Notes under the pieces: generated by a model
The model's database searches: none
The model's input: only the letters and a program-made list of their open reading frames with translations
What the model was told of the DNA's origin: nothing
Part shown: positions 36,673 through 44,462 of the stretch, piece by piece
Layout of the letters: each line of letters begins with the position of its first letter
How positions within the stretch are numbered: the first letter of the stretch is position 1
Source of the DNA: Calothrix sp. NIES-4105
GTDB lineage: Bacteria > Cyanobacteriota > Cyanobacteriia > Cyanobacteriales > Nostocaceae
Assembly (NCBI RefSeq): GCF_002368415.1
Contig: NZ_AP018291.1
Span: 186,001-250,000 of the forward strand
Length of the DNA: 64,000 nt
Direction: 5' to 3'
Translations under genes and position numbers: made by a program

Positions 36673-38196
36673 CTACGCACAATTTGTTTTTACTTTAATA
36701 AGATGCTTAGAATTTAACCATCCCATATAGACAGCCGCTTCAAGCGTATAACCTAACTCCTCAAGAAATTGTACAGTACGATTAAGCAAGATTTTATGAA
36801 CGGCTTCTTTTTTCATAAACCGTGTTATCTCTGAATCTAAGGCGCGGTTTTTAATATTGATAGCTGCATTCATATCCGACTGTAATATTACACCTTGGTA
36901 ACTAATAAATTGGTCTCCAATACGCTTCCCTAGTAATGTTCCATTATTTGAATCAAGCTGTGAAGTATATGCTGGATTTACAAGTGTAACCTTTGCACCC
37001 TTTCTGACAGATATTTCATCTAATGCTTTTTGTAATTCTCCCTTTGACCATTCATTTAATTTTCGATTAATGGCTTTTGCTTTTTTCTTGCCTTTGATAT
37101 GTTTGCTCAAATCCTCTGCAACAACCTCCCCAAAGCTATTAAATATTTGATTGACATCTGTTCGGATAAGCTGCTTAATATATAAGCGCTTGACACTATC
37201 TTTTTTCGATGCTTTTTTACGTCCTAAATTACTTTTGAACATTCGTGATGATTTTTGAGCATCTACTTTTTGAGAAATTGCAAATATTACAGAGCGCTTT
37301 TTGTTTTTCTCTGTTCTTTTGCTGGAAGCAACTTTTATCACTTCACCTAGCGTTTCAACATAAGCTTGTCCATTACTGCCATAAAATCCTTCCGTAAAAC
37401 CTTTATCAAGTCCAATTATATCAGTTTTTGTTATTGCATTAACTTGAGTTGTATGTGGGTAATGCAACTCAAATTTTTCACCGTTAAAAATGAGGCGAAG
37501 CCTACCAGCTTTTGGACAAGTTCTTCCAGTATGAATTTTAATTTCTACCCACTGACATTTTTGACCATCCATAAAAGTTGGTATCTTGTAAGTTGTAACA
37601 CTTCTGCCATCCTTAGTTATTTTACCTTTCATAGAAGAAGCTGTTGCATTAATTACAATTTGATTATTAACCCAAGTGTGACCCCGTTTATAAAACTGCC
37701 TCACCCAACGACAAAGAATTGGGTACTGATGCCACACTGAATAAGCAGAATTAATTGCTATGATTAATTCTTGTCTAAAAGAGGTTTCTGGAATATCAAC
37801 ACACACTAACTTTTTACCTTTCTGAATTAGCGTGCGCTCTGGTTTAAAATGTTCGTATATTTTACGAATGATTTGTGCTTTTGCTGCTTCTTGAGTAGCG
37901 TGAATATCGTCCAGTACTGCCTGAACTGTTCTTTCCCATATTTCGGAGGACAGGTTAAACCGTTCTGCTCCGCAAATTCTACGTAGTTTTACATCGTTTC
38001 TAATATTCTTAATAATTTCATTTTTATTAATACCCCAAGACTGAAGTGAGCCATACTTATTCCACAGTTCTGAGCGAAGTTTTCCTAACACTGAGGCTAG
38101 ATCAATCAACGACTGATTGATAGTGCCAACAGAATATGCGATTCTGGTAACAGTGTATTCAGTTGTTTGGATTGGCTTTTTATTTACTATATTCAT
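36673..38196 (-). CDS. TnpB/Cas12-like RuvC nuclease lacking the zinc finger
   Basis: 507 residues from the ATG at 38196. RuvC-I TDIIGLDKGFTEGFYGS, RuvC-II GEVVAEDLSKHIKG and RuvC-III LQSDMNAAINI all keep their acidic residues, so a catalytic nuclease is likely. Between RuvC-II and III, TnpB proteins normally carry two CxxC pairs after the PAYTSQ motif; here PAYTSQLDSNNGTLLGKRIG has no cysteine at all. The N-terminal ~240 residues are longer than in compact TnpB. It resembles type V-U-like TnpB derivatives, but I cannot place it in a named subtype. No TnpA is adjacent. Confidence 0.72.
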   Translation of the reverse strand: MNIVNKKPIQTTEYTVTRIAYSVGTINQSLIDLASVLGKLRSELWNKYGSLQSWGINKNEIIKNIRNDVKLRRICGAERFNLSSEIWERTVQAVLDDIHATQEAAKAQIIRKIYEHFKPERTLIQKGKKLVCVDIPETSFRQELIIAINSAYSVWHQYPILCRWVRQFYKRGHTWVNNQIVINATASSMKGKITKDGRSVTTYKIPTFMDGQKCQWVEIKIHTGRTCPKAGRLRLIFNGEKFELHYPHTTQVNAITKTDIIGLDKGFTEGFYGSNGQAYVETLGEVIKVASSKRTEKNKKRSVIFAISQKVDAQKSSRMFKSNLGRKKASKKDSVKRLYIKQLIRTDVNQIFNSFGEVVAEDLSKHIKGKKKAKAINRKLNEWSKGELQKALDEISVRKGAKVTLVNPAYTSQLDSNNGTLLGKRIGDQFISYQGVILQSDMNAAINIKNRALDSEITRFMKKEAVHKILLNRTVQFLEELGYTLEAAVYMGWLNSKHLIKVKTNCA

Positions 38197-38205
38197 ATAT
38201 TTCAA

Positions 38206-38619
38206 TTTTCTCTTATTTCTATAATACTACATTTTCTAATATTTACTAATCTATTTTTTCCAAAATAAGACATTATTAGTAACTTAATTTAACATTTTCA
38301 TTATATTATAGATAGCGGCTATTTTTATTGCCAAGAGGCATTTATAGTGATACAAAGTCTCGCACACGTGCCTGTCTCACCAATTGTAAGAGCCAATCAT
38401 TATATGGACTCGCCTTGCTTTTGGCACACGCCTTGCGACTTCACCCTTTTCCTTACTTGTAACAGGCGCGCGTTGCCCTTCAAACCAACTTCTATTTATA
38501 ACGATTGACTCCAAATAAAGGACAAAAAAACGTTATCTAATCAGACGGGACAGGAGGATTTACGATGTTCAATGCGATTGTAGGAAATGCATACTCTTGG
38601 GAAGTCGCGTGTGCCCGAT
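38206..38619. other. Intergenic region between the TnpB-like and methyltransferase genes
   Basis: About 410 bp, AT-rich next to the nuclease gene, then more GC-rich. No convincing gene. A 39-codon frame at 38564 overlaps the 3' end of the methyltransferase gene and is probably chance. Confidence 0.35.
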
Positions 38620-39573
38620 TTACCGCAGTTTGGCTGATTCCAGCCAGGAAAAAACAGCATTATGTGTTTGGAGATAAGATTTAATGGCGTTTGCGATAAA
38701 CTCTGCCAACTTCACGGGTACGGCATTACCAATCATTTCTTCTAAATTGGTGTTTGTTTCATTACTGAAATCAAAGTTTGACGGGAATGTTTGAATCGCC
38801 GCACGTTCAAACGTAGTCAGTGGTCGTAGTTTTGAATTAATAGGCGCCGTATCACTTGGATGACCCTTATAACCCGGTGGTATCGGTCGATTCGTTCCCC
38901 GAATTGTGGGCGATGGTTCCGAAATACTGAATACTGCTCGCCTTTTATAACTGCGTGCGTGTCTATAATAATGTTCGATGTTGAGACTATCGCCAAAATA
39001 ATCACGCACCGTCATTGGTTTGGATGACAATCCTGCGTTTAAATAGGGTAGTAACTCATGGTCGGCGCCATTGAATACCCCCACACAGATGTAACGTTGC
39101 CTGTTTTGGGGTACTCCACAATATGCGGCATTGAATACTTTTTCAGTTAATCCATATTTATTACGTTTTAATATTTCGATAACTTGTTTATATTTTTTGC
39201 TTTTTTGATAGCGTTCAACATTTTCCATTACGAATATTGATGGTTGAATGTATTCAATTAATTCAGCAAATCTGATACTCAAATCTCCGCGACCACTATC
39301 TTCATTACGGGAGCCAGCAGAGCTAAAATCTTGACATGGTGGGCTACCAGTAATAAAATTGCATTTTGTTTTTCTAATAAATTTCCAATTTGCTTTATCC
39401 CCAATATCAAGATTATGAATAGGGTGTGTGAAATTTTTGCGGTAAACATTTATTGCTGGTTTCCAATTATCAACGGCGCCAATAATATTGAGTTTTGCAT
39501 TTGCAAAGCCAAGCGACATCCCACCACAACCAGCAAATAGGTCGATGATTCGTAAAGAATTGATATTTATCAT
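38620..39573 (-). CDS. C5-cytosine DNA methyltransferase (Dcm type)
   Basis: 317 residues with the ordered motifs of m5C methyltransferases: I DLFAGCGGMSLGF, IV GSPPCQDFSSAG with the catalytic Cys, VI ENVERYQ, VIII QNRQRYICVGV, a short target-recognition region (about 165-235), IX RPLTTFERAAIQTFP and X MIGNAVPVKLAEF. Complete and probably active. Specificity cannot be read from sequence. GGCGCC and GCGCGC are hyper-abundant here, and a GC-only palindrome is a reasonable guess for its site. No clear endonuclease is adjacent, so it may be an orphan. Confidence 0.93.
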   Translation of the reverse strand: MININSLRIIDLFAGCGGMSLGFANAKLNIIGAVDNWKPAINVYRKNFTHPIHNLDIGDKANWKFIRKTKCNFITGSPPCQDFSSAGSRNEDSGRGDLSIRFAELIEYIQPSIFVMENVERYQKSKKYKQVIEILKRNKYGLTEKVFNAAYCGVPQNRQRYICVGVFNGADHELLPYLNAGLSSKPMTVRDYFGDSLNIEHYYRHARSYKRRAVFSISEPSPTIRGTNRPIPPGYKGHPSDTAPINSKLRPLTTFERAAIQTFPSNFDFSNETNTNLEEMIGNAVPVKLAEFIANAIKSYLQTHNAVFSWLESAKLR

Positions 39574-39733
39574 GTAAAATGTTTATTATGTGTAAAAGAT
39601 ATTTTAATAAGCCATGATTTAGATACTTCAATCATGTCTTGTTTCATTATATACTTGGATACTGAATAATTGCTACTAGTATTCAGTATCCAATAAATAA
39701 TTTTGACTTAATTGCAGAAGATTTTTTCAACAA

Positions 39734-40705
39734 TTATTTCTTTTGATAAGCATTGCACAGGATGAGACGTGGCATTAATCTACTATTCGAGATATTTTCT
39801 AGGCACCACAAACCACCACATTTAACATGCAGCTTACGCATGTCGTGTATTTGTTCGTCAATTATATTCTTTGTTATATCAATGTTATGGGAGTGAAAAT
39901 AATCTGTTTGATTTTCAGCAATCACATCAAATACTGCTTGAAATAATTCGGGAACCAGTTTACCAAATAATTGAATTGAAAATGCTGCAATATGTCCATA
40001 TAACAATACAGCATCATCGGGAGAGTTTGATAATAAAGAATTTTTTGCTAGATTCAGATTCCACAATAATATGTCAGCATCGTAAGCGCTACTAGCTTGT
40101 TGAAACCCAATTGATAAGTCGTCCCTGTGATTTAAATTATCCTCAACAACTTTACCATTTGGCAGCACTATCACAGGCACAATTGATGAATAATCAATTT
40201 TATCCTTTGGATTAAACATGCTGACGTGAGATTTTATTGGATTAAACTTTTTGTATTGACCTGACGGTGTTTTCCAAGCATAAAATAAGCTGTGTGAGCT
40301 TGCTCCTTTTATGGTCAAGTAGCTTGGTGCGTGCATTATAGATGATAAGCAGCGTTTTGCCTCATTTTCATCAAAGAACTCCTGAAAATCTCTATATTCA
40401 ATAATATTTCTGTTAAGTGGCGCCGTATAGTCGTATTCAATTTCCCTGATTCTATATTCCCGACTTTCACCCGACGCATAAACTTTTTCTAATAAATACC
40501 AATAATTGTTTGCGGGATTTTCAATATATGTTTCCCGATTAATTCCTTGCACGTATTTTGTACCTACTTCAGTAACAGTAGGCATATAAATAGTCATTTG
40601 ATTATATTTCATAATGATTAATTGATTAGTTGTGTTATCTACATATGTATATTCTGGTAATAATATTGAATTAAGATTTAACAGTTGATATGGAATTCCT
40701 TGCAC
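39734..40705 (-). CDS. Hypothetical protein upstream of the methyltransferase gene
   Basis: 323 residues from a GTG start. Mixed alpha/beta with segments such as VPVIVLPNGKVVEDNLNH and DADILLWNLNLAKNSLLSNS. No endonuclease motif (PD-(D/E)XK, HNH) is evident, although the position 160 bp upstream of a DNA methyltransferase on the same strand would suit a partner. Unknown function. Confidence 0.5.
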   Translation of the reverse strand: MQGIPYQLLNLNSILLPEYTYVDNTTNQLIIMKYNQMTIYMPTVTEVGTKYVQGINRETYIENPANNYWYLLEKVYASGESREYRIREIEYDYTAPLNRNIIEYRDFQEFFDENEAKRCLSSIMHAPSYLTIKGASSHSLFYAWKTPSGQYKKFNPIKSHVSMFNPKDKIDYSSIVPVIVLPNGKVVEDNLNHRDDLSIGFQQASSAYDADILLWNLNLAKNSLLSNSPDDAVLLYGHIAAFSIQLFGKLVPELFQAVFDVIAENQTDYFHSHNIDITKNIIDEQIHDMRKLHVKCGGLWCLENISNSRLMPRLILCNAYQKK

Positions 40706-40725
40706 TCTAGGCGCCCTTCGGGTTC

Positions 40726-40810
40726 GTTAGTTTGACGGTCGCAAAGTCTGCCACCGGGGAGTATCCCCGTGGCGAGCGAGCTTTGCGAGAAACCACACCC
40801 GCCAACTAAC
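40726..40810. ncRNA. Nested hairpin element
   Basis: Outer arms GTTAGTT / AACTAAC (40726-40732, 40804-40810) enclose CGCAAAG / CTTTGCG (40740-40746, 40781-40787), which encloses GCCAC / GTGGC-like arms and a GGGGA-GTA-TCCCC tip. It is far more GC-rich than its surroundings. It could be a structured RNA, a REP/MITE-like hairpin or a transposon end. No gene is present between 40706 and 41409. Confidence 0.5.
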
Positions 40811-41033
40811 TCACCACATAATTTTTACCTTTATTCATTAATTCAATACTACCATTGCCTAATTAGTGAATCTGACAAAATTTGTTATTTTATATCTTCC
40901 TAACCAAAGCAAATCAAGTTTTTATCAATTTGGACATAACCCCAATACGCAAGATAATTCATTGGCTTGCCATTAAAGACAGCATCAAACCCTAACCATT
41001 CCTCTGCTCTAAATGATTGTGTTGAGTTTTTCA

Positions 41034-41250
41034 GAGTGGCTCTTAAGCACCACTCCGATATACATCTCTAGGTGGGGGTGTTTTTCTGGTGGGTTTTCTA
41101 GGCGCCACCTATCCAACCAAACAAATTAGCTACTTTATTTGAAGTATCCAGTTGCTATCCTTTAGCTTCAGTTGAAATAACCGGCTACTTTATTTGAAGT
41201 TCATTAAAGTTCATCTGAAGTATCCAGTTACTTTGCTACGTTTGGGTAAG
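41034..41250. repeat. Hairpin and short direct repeats
   Basis: A hairpin GAGTGG / CCACTC (41034-41055) is followed by direct repeats: CTACTTTATTTGAAGT appears at about 41130 and 41182, and TGAAGTATCCAGTT at about 41140 and 41216. Direct repeats of this size in an intergenic region could be iterons or a regulatory array; no replication gene is nearby. Confidence 0.45.
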
Positions 41251-41304
41251 CGCTTACGGGGTAAGGAGAACAGGCAATTTTTAGTAGCACTAGTTTTGCA
41301 AAAA

Positions 41305-41356
41305 TAAAAACCCCTGGAATAGTACTAAATTAGTATTAGGGTTTCCAGGAGTTTTT
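41305..41356 (-). terminator. Rho-independent terminator after the zinc-ribbon gene
   Basis: On the minus strand, a CTCCTGGAA / TTCCAGGGG stem (with an inner TAATACTAA / TTAGTACTA pairing) is followed by TTTTTATTTTT. It lies about 55 bp downstream of the stop at 41410. Confidence 0.8.
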
Positions 41357-41409
41357 TATGTTTAGGAGTGAGGCTATTGATTTGGAATTGAAATTTGAGG
41401 GGGTCAATT

Positions 41410-42039
41410 TTAGTCTTGCCAGTCTGGGCAAATAGTACTTTTGTCGTAGCCGCTTGGGTAGATGGCACATATTAGCGGTACTTTGTTGTAGGTTTCGCCG
41501 TGGTAATTTTTACAGCCTACACAAGCTATAGGCTGATTTTCGTTTTCGAGGTTTTCATCTTCTTCATCCTGTAGTACTTTGCCGCAGTTTGGGCATGTTT
41601 CAATATGGCGCCCGTTGTCATCTTCCAAACAGGTCATGTAATACCAGTACTCAGTCGGTTCATTGTAGGCATTGAGTTGAGTACTCAGTGCAGAAAATAA
41701 GGGGTATGAGCAATCACAGGTTATTATTTCGCCATCAGTGCATAAATCTCTACTCGCTATTTTGTAGTCGTGATGCACTTGCCAGTCCTGTTCCTGTGAT
41801 AAGGCGCCATCTAGATTCCACAGCTTACCGAACTGCAACACTTTTAAACTAAAGCAAGAATTTTCATGGCTAAGATTGCTCGACTCACAGGTGGACATAG
41901 CTGTTGTTTTGCAAATTGTATCTGCAACTACATATAACCTCCAACTTATTGGGTATGTACGAATAACGAGATAAGTTTTGTTGAAGGGTATTGCGAATGA
42001 TTCGTTGAGATACTGTAAATCAAATGTATTGTCCATCAT
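41410..42039 (-). CDS. Zinc-ribbon hypothetical protein
   Basis: 209 residues. The C-terminal third has a zinc-ribbon pair (ETCPNCGKVL, ACVGCKNYHG) and ends CAIYPSGYDKSTICPDW, a Cys/Trp motif seen in small Nostoc plasmid proteins. The N-terminal part is probably a separate domain that I do not recognise. Function unknown; DNA or RNA binding is possible. Confidence 0.55.
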   Translation of the reverse strand: MMDNTFDLQYLNESFAIPFNKTYLVIRTYPISWRLYVVADTICKTTAMSTCESSNLSHENSCFSLKVLQFGKLWNLDGALSQEQDWQVHHDYKIASRDLCTDGEIITCDCSYPLFSALSTQLNAYNEPTEYWYYMTCLEDDNGRHIETCPNCGKVLQDEEDENLENENQPIACVGCKNYHGETYNKVPLICAIYPSGYDKSTICPDWQD

Positions 42040-42182
42040 TAAAACCTTCAGTAAAAAGTAATAAGGTTGAGAAAAAACCTCGTAAAAAAAGGTGTAAAAC
42101 TAAACCCGAACTACCCACTATTGGTGTTCAACTCGACTTGTTTAATAGCTTTGACGGGGATGCTGAGGGGTTAGTCGGCTAA
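42024..42182 (+). CDS. Small basic protein, uncertain
   Basis: 52 codons from an ATG that overlaps, divergently, the start of the zinc-ribbon gene by 16 bp. Lys/Arg-rich, then PELPTIGVQLDLFNSFDGD. The coding-like ending (acidic, no stops) is suggestive, but it is antisense to the last codons of the truncated target gene at 42171-42309. Confidence 0.3.
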   Translation: MYCPSLKPSVKSNKVEKKPRKKRCKTKPELPTIGVQLDLFNSFDGDAEGLVG

Positions 42183-42309
42183 AATCCAGAAGAATCCGTA
42201 TCCATATTTTAATGAAATTGGAAACGGTATTTCAATTTGATGTTGAAGGTATTCTTGGTCAGGCGGGTCTAGCCATAATCTGTCGTACTCCGCGTATATT
42301 TTAATTAAT
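42171..42309 (-). pseudogene. 3' end of a protein-coding gene interrupted by the CAST (target gene)
   Basis: Minus-strand open frame ending at TAA 42171-42173. It encodes IYAEYDRLWLDPPDQEYLQH and then IEIPFPISLKYGYGFFWILA. Upstream it runs straight into the transposon end at 42310 and meets a stop inside the transposon, so the 5' part of the gene has been separated. The protein family is unknown to me. The segment YDRLWLDPPDQE is exactly the part matched by CRISPR spacer 42799-42834. Confidence 0.65.
42252..42287 (+). other. Protospacer matched by the CAST spacer, with GTA PAM
   Basis: The 36 bases equal the reverse complement of the spacer at 42799-42834 except at 42272, 42275, 42279 and 42285. 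The first 20 bases after the PAM are identical. The three bases before it (42249-42251) are GTA, fitting the 5'-GTN PAM of Cas12k. The transposon end starts 22 bp beyond the protospacer, 58 bp from the PAM. Three of the four differences are synonymous in the target gene frame. Confidence 0.85.
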
Positions 42310-42380
42310 TGTAGAGGGACAAGCTAAATGACCGTGGAGACAATTTATTTGTCAAAATGCAGAGAGACAATTTACTTGTA
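42310..42380. mobile_element. CAST transposon end (cas12k/CRISPR side, right end) with TnsB-binding-like repeats
   Basis: Reading inward, TGTAGAGGGACAA resembles the V-K terminus TGTACAGTGACAA (11 of 13 positions, compared from memory). Three TnsB-site-like repeats follow: GACAAGCTAAATGAC (42318-42332), GACAATTTATTTGTC (42339-42353) and GACAATTTACTTGTA (42366-42380). The bases before the end are TTAAT (42305-42309), the possible target-site duplication. The opposite end was not found in the window. Confidence 0.75.
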
Positions 42381-42617
42381 AATTTTACCCAAATAACCAT
42401 CAAAGCGATAAAAAAACATATTAACTTTCGCTTAACTGTTGAATAATAATCATTCTTTCAATATATTGCTTGCTAAAATAACTGAATATCAATAATTTTG
42501 CAATACATCTCAATTTTCAAGAGTCCTATGCTCTTTTCAACTTTCCGGAGCCACATTGATTTTGAACTACTGTCGAAACAGTTATTCTTTCATATACAAA
42601 ATAGCTGCATCCCAAAA

Positions 42618-42866
42618 ATTTCAAACCACCCATAGCTGGAATGGTTATTGAAACTATAATTCTGGGCGAAGTATACTTCCTTTCTGAGACTTTCAACCCA
42701 CCCATAGCTGGAATGGTTATTGAAACACTGAAAAATCATAGTCCCGTTTCCAGCACTTCAAGCTTTCAACCCACCATAGCTGGAATGGTTATTGAAACTA
42801 TGACAGGTTAAGGTTAGACCCGCCTGACCAAGAACTTTCAACCCACCCTGAAATGGTTATTGAAAC
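42618..42866 (-). CRISPR. Type V-K CRISPR array, four repeats and three spacers
   Basis: Repeats (minus-strand sense GTTTCAATAACC ... GGGTGGGTTGAAAG) at 42618-42654, 42690-42726, 42763-42798 and 42835-42866. The second is full length (37 bp), the third lacks one base, the fourth has a ~5-bp internal deletion, and the first is degenerate at two positions. Spacers at 42655-42689, 42727-42762 and 42799-42834 are 35, 36 and 36 nt. The repeat closely resembles those of Scytonema/Anabaena V-K CASTs. No adaptation genes are present, as usual for V-K. The sequence after the degenerate repeat (42582-42617) could be a delocalised spacer. Confidence 0.95.
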
Positions 42867-43066
42867 TCCGCCAATCCAGAACCTTATCAGTAAAGCTTTT
42901 TCTAATACAAATTTGGTGCCGCCCTAAAAAAGCATCTTCATTATAAATGAAAAAATTAAATTAATTGACAAGCTTGTACTTGAATCAGTTACCATATAAG
43001 GATTTTAATATTTTGGCGGGATTCCAGTGATTTTACCTCCGCTTCGATACGCCAAAAAAAATATTT

Positions 43067-43420
43067 GGAGGGTTCCCCCGACGAAGGGGGTGATTCAGTA
43101 GCCACCACTGAGGTAGTCCTCACCGTTATGCAATTATGCAACGGTTCAAGCTTTTCAGCTATACTCTTTTTTGCTGGGAGCGCACCTATCCCTCTTTTCC
43201 GATTCCTAAATATAAGCATTCTTCTTTGTTATCAAAACATAGAAGTATGTTGGTTATCCTAAGACAGAAAAGAAGATGTATCCTGTCTGAACTAGCCAGA
43301 CAGCAGCTTCAAGAGCGGGCAGCTACCAGGGTCCAGAAAGCAAAACGGTTTTCAACCCGTTAAACTAACCCAAATTTATCACTATTCAGAGGCTAAAAGC
43401 ATGAATAGCGGCGCTATTCC
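43067..43420 (-). ncRNA. Cas12k tracrRNA gene, interrupted by a small insert
   Basis: Minus-strand sequence follows the known V-K tracrRNA in order: AATAGCGCCGC near the 5' end, GGGTTAGTTT, GCTTTCTG-ACCCTGGTAGCTGC, the GACAGGATA segment, GGTGCGCTCCCAGC, then GGTGGCTACTGAATCACCCC and the anti-repeat GGGGGAACCCTCC at 43067-43079. Comparison is with the S. hofmannii tracrRNA from memory. Between GACAGGATA and GGTGCGC there are ~92 extra bases (see separate entry). It lies between the cas12k remnant and the CRISPR array, as in canonical V-K loci. The 200 bp from 42867 to 43066 show no gene. Confidence 0.85.
43187..43283. mobile_element. MITE-like 87-bp insert inside the tracrRNA gene
   Basis: An insert at 43192-43278 is flanked by the direct repeat TATCC (43187-43191 and 43279-43283). 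Its ends are imperfect inverted repeats (CTCTTTTCCG and, reversed, TTCTTTTCTG), and it contains an ACATA-GAAG-TATGT hairpin. Removing the insert and one TATCC restores the uninterrupted canonical segment. Too small to encode a transposase, so it would be mobilised in trans. Confidence 0.6.
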
Positions 43421-43469
43421 TTAAATAATATAATTATATTTTCAAGGTTCTGTTTTATTTAACAAATTT

Positions 43470-44084
43470 TTACTTATTTAACATAGCTTGGCGTTTTTTG
43501 TAGGCGCAAATCGCTAAATCTTTTGCTTGCTCTTGAGGACTACCCTTTGTTTGCTGAGATGGTGTTTCTATTGTAATTCCAGCTTTTGCTGCTTGGGCTT
43601 GAATGTTATCAATTAATCTTCCATAGCCCCAACGGTGAACACTCATACGGTACTCTTTTGCGTACTTTTGCTGACCTTCTTTGTATCCTGAAATCTTAGT
43701 TTCTGCTTTTGCTTGAATTTCGCTCTGAATGATTTCTCGCATATCACGAAGTTTTGGTAGAGCAATACTACTAGCTTGGTAAGTTACTGCGAAGTTAATT
43801 ATTGACTTGGCTAACAACCTGTCTAAATATTGTCCTAGCTCTGATTCACCCAATTGATTCGGCGCCTGTTTCTTTTGCGATTCGTGACGTTTTTGAGCAA
43901 GACGTTGCTGCTGCTGTCGCTGACGGTTTAAGAGTTTGTAGTTTTGACCAAGTAGTTGTTTAACACTACGATAAGCCAAAACTTTATTGCTCACTACGTC
44001 TACTGCTGCTACAGTCGCTGGTTTTTTCAATCCTAAACTAACTCCTACAAGGATATGTAAATTACCCGTTTGGAGGTAACGCAA
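43470..44084 (-). pseudogene. cas12k: Cas12k C-terminal remnant
   Basis: 204 codons from a TTG inside a foreign junction; homology to Cas12k starts at about residue 7 (GNLHILVGVSLGLKKPATVA) and continues to the natural end (GSPQEQAKDLAICAYKKRQA). Diagnostic segments: LNRQRQQQQRLAQKRHESQK, APNQLGESELGQYLDRLLAK, LPKLRDMREIIQSEIQAKAE and YRMSVHRWGYGRLIDNIQAQ. Full Cas12k is about 640 residues, so the REC/PAM-interacting two thirds are gone. Cas12k is a naturally nuclease-inactive effector that guides Tn7-like transposition. This remnant cannot bind the target normally, so the element is no longer guided by its own effector. Confidence 0.93.
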
Positions 44085-44266
44085 ACGGCAGCGATAGAGG
44101 AGGCAATTATAGATTGGTTGAAAAAGAAGGAGTCAGAGTTGGCACCTAACGAAAAGTAAGCTTGTTTTAGGATATTGACGGATGTGCCATTCAGTCATTA
44201 AATCCTGGTTCCAAGCACCGAACTTTTTTGAGTCAAAAGCACATGTAGTTGTACCCTATCCCCAAA

Positions 44267-44462
44267 TCACACATTTTCTAAGGGACTTCCAAAAATTAAA
44301 TTAACCATCTCTTGTGGGATGGGGTACAGCATTAGCAAATCAGCAACTAAAGTGGTAAGTCGCTGATTTTGACGGTGTATAGTTTGTAAAATATCGCGCA
44401 TTTCTTCTTCATCTAATTGTGGCGATAACAGCGCTGACTCTACAGTGGTGCCTGTGCGGCTA
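44267..44462 (-). pseudogene. Histidine kinase HisKA fragment
   Basis: A ~65-codon open frame reads VESALLSPQLDEEEMRDILQ and TIHRQNQRLTTLVADLLML, matching the second part of a HisKA dimerisation domain (ETIHRQ...LVNDLLLL). No start codon, phospho-His region or ATPase domain remains. It lies next to the 3' end of arsH and the broken cas12k. The rest of 44085-44266 shows no supportable gene. Confidence 0.5.

Noticed and set aside
36673-38196. Assigning the TnpB-like nuclease as effector of the CRISPR array at 42.6 kb
   Set aside because: The array repeat and tracrRNA match the V-K type and the Cas12k remnant lies beside them; the TnpB-like gene is outside the transposon end.
38564-38683. 39-codon plus-strand frame at the end of the methyltransferase gene
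   Set aside because: Antisense to coding sequence for part of its length and no recognisable feature.
42727-42762. Second spacer targeting 42210-42230 (shared GGAAACGG)
   Set aside because: Only about 9 contiguous bases match and there is no extended alignment.
43065-43363. Two overlapping plus-strand frames
   Set aside because: They lie antisense to the tracrRNA and have no protein-like character; the conserved signal is RNA.
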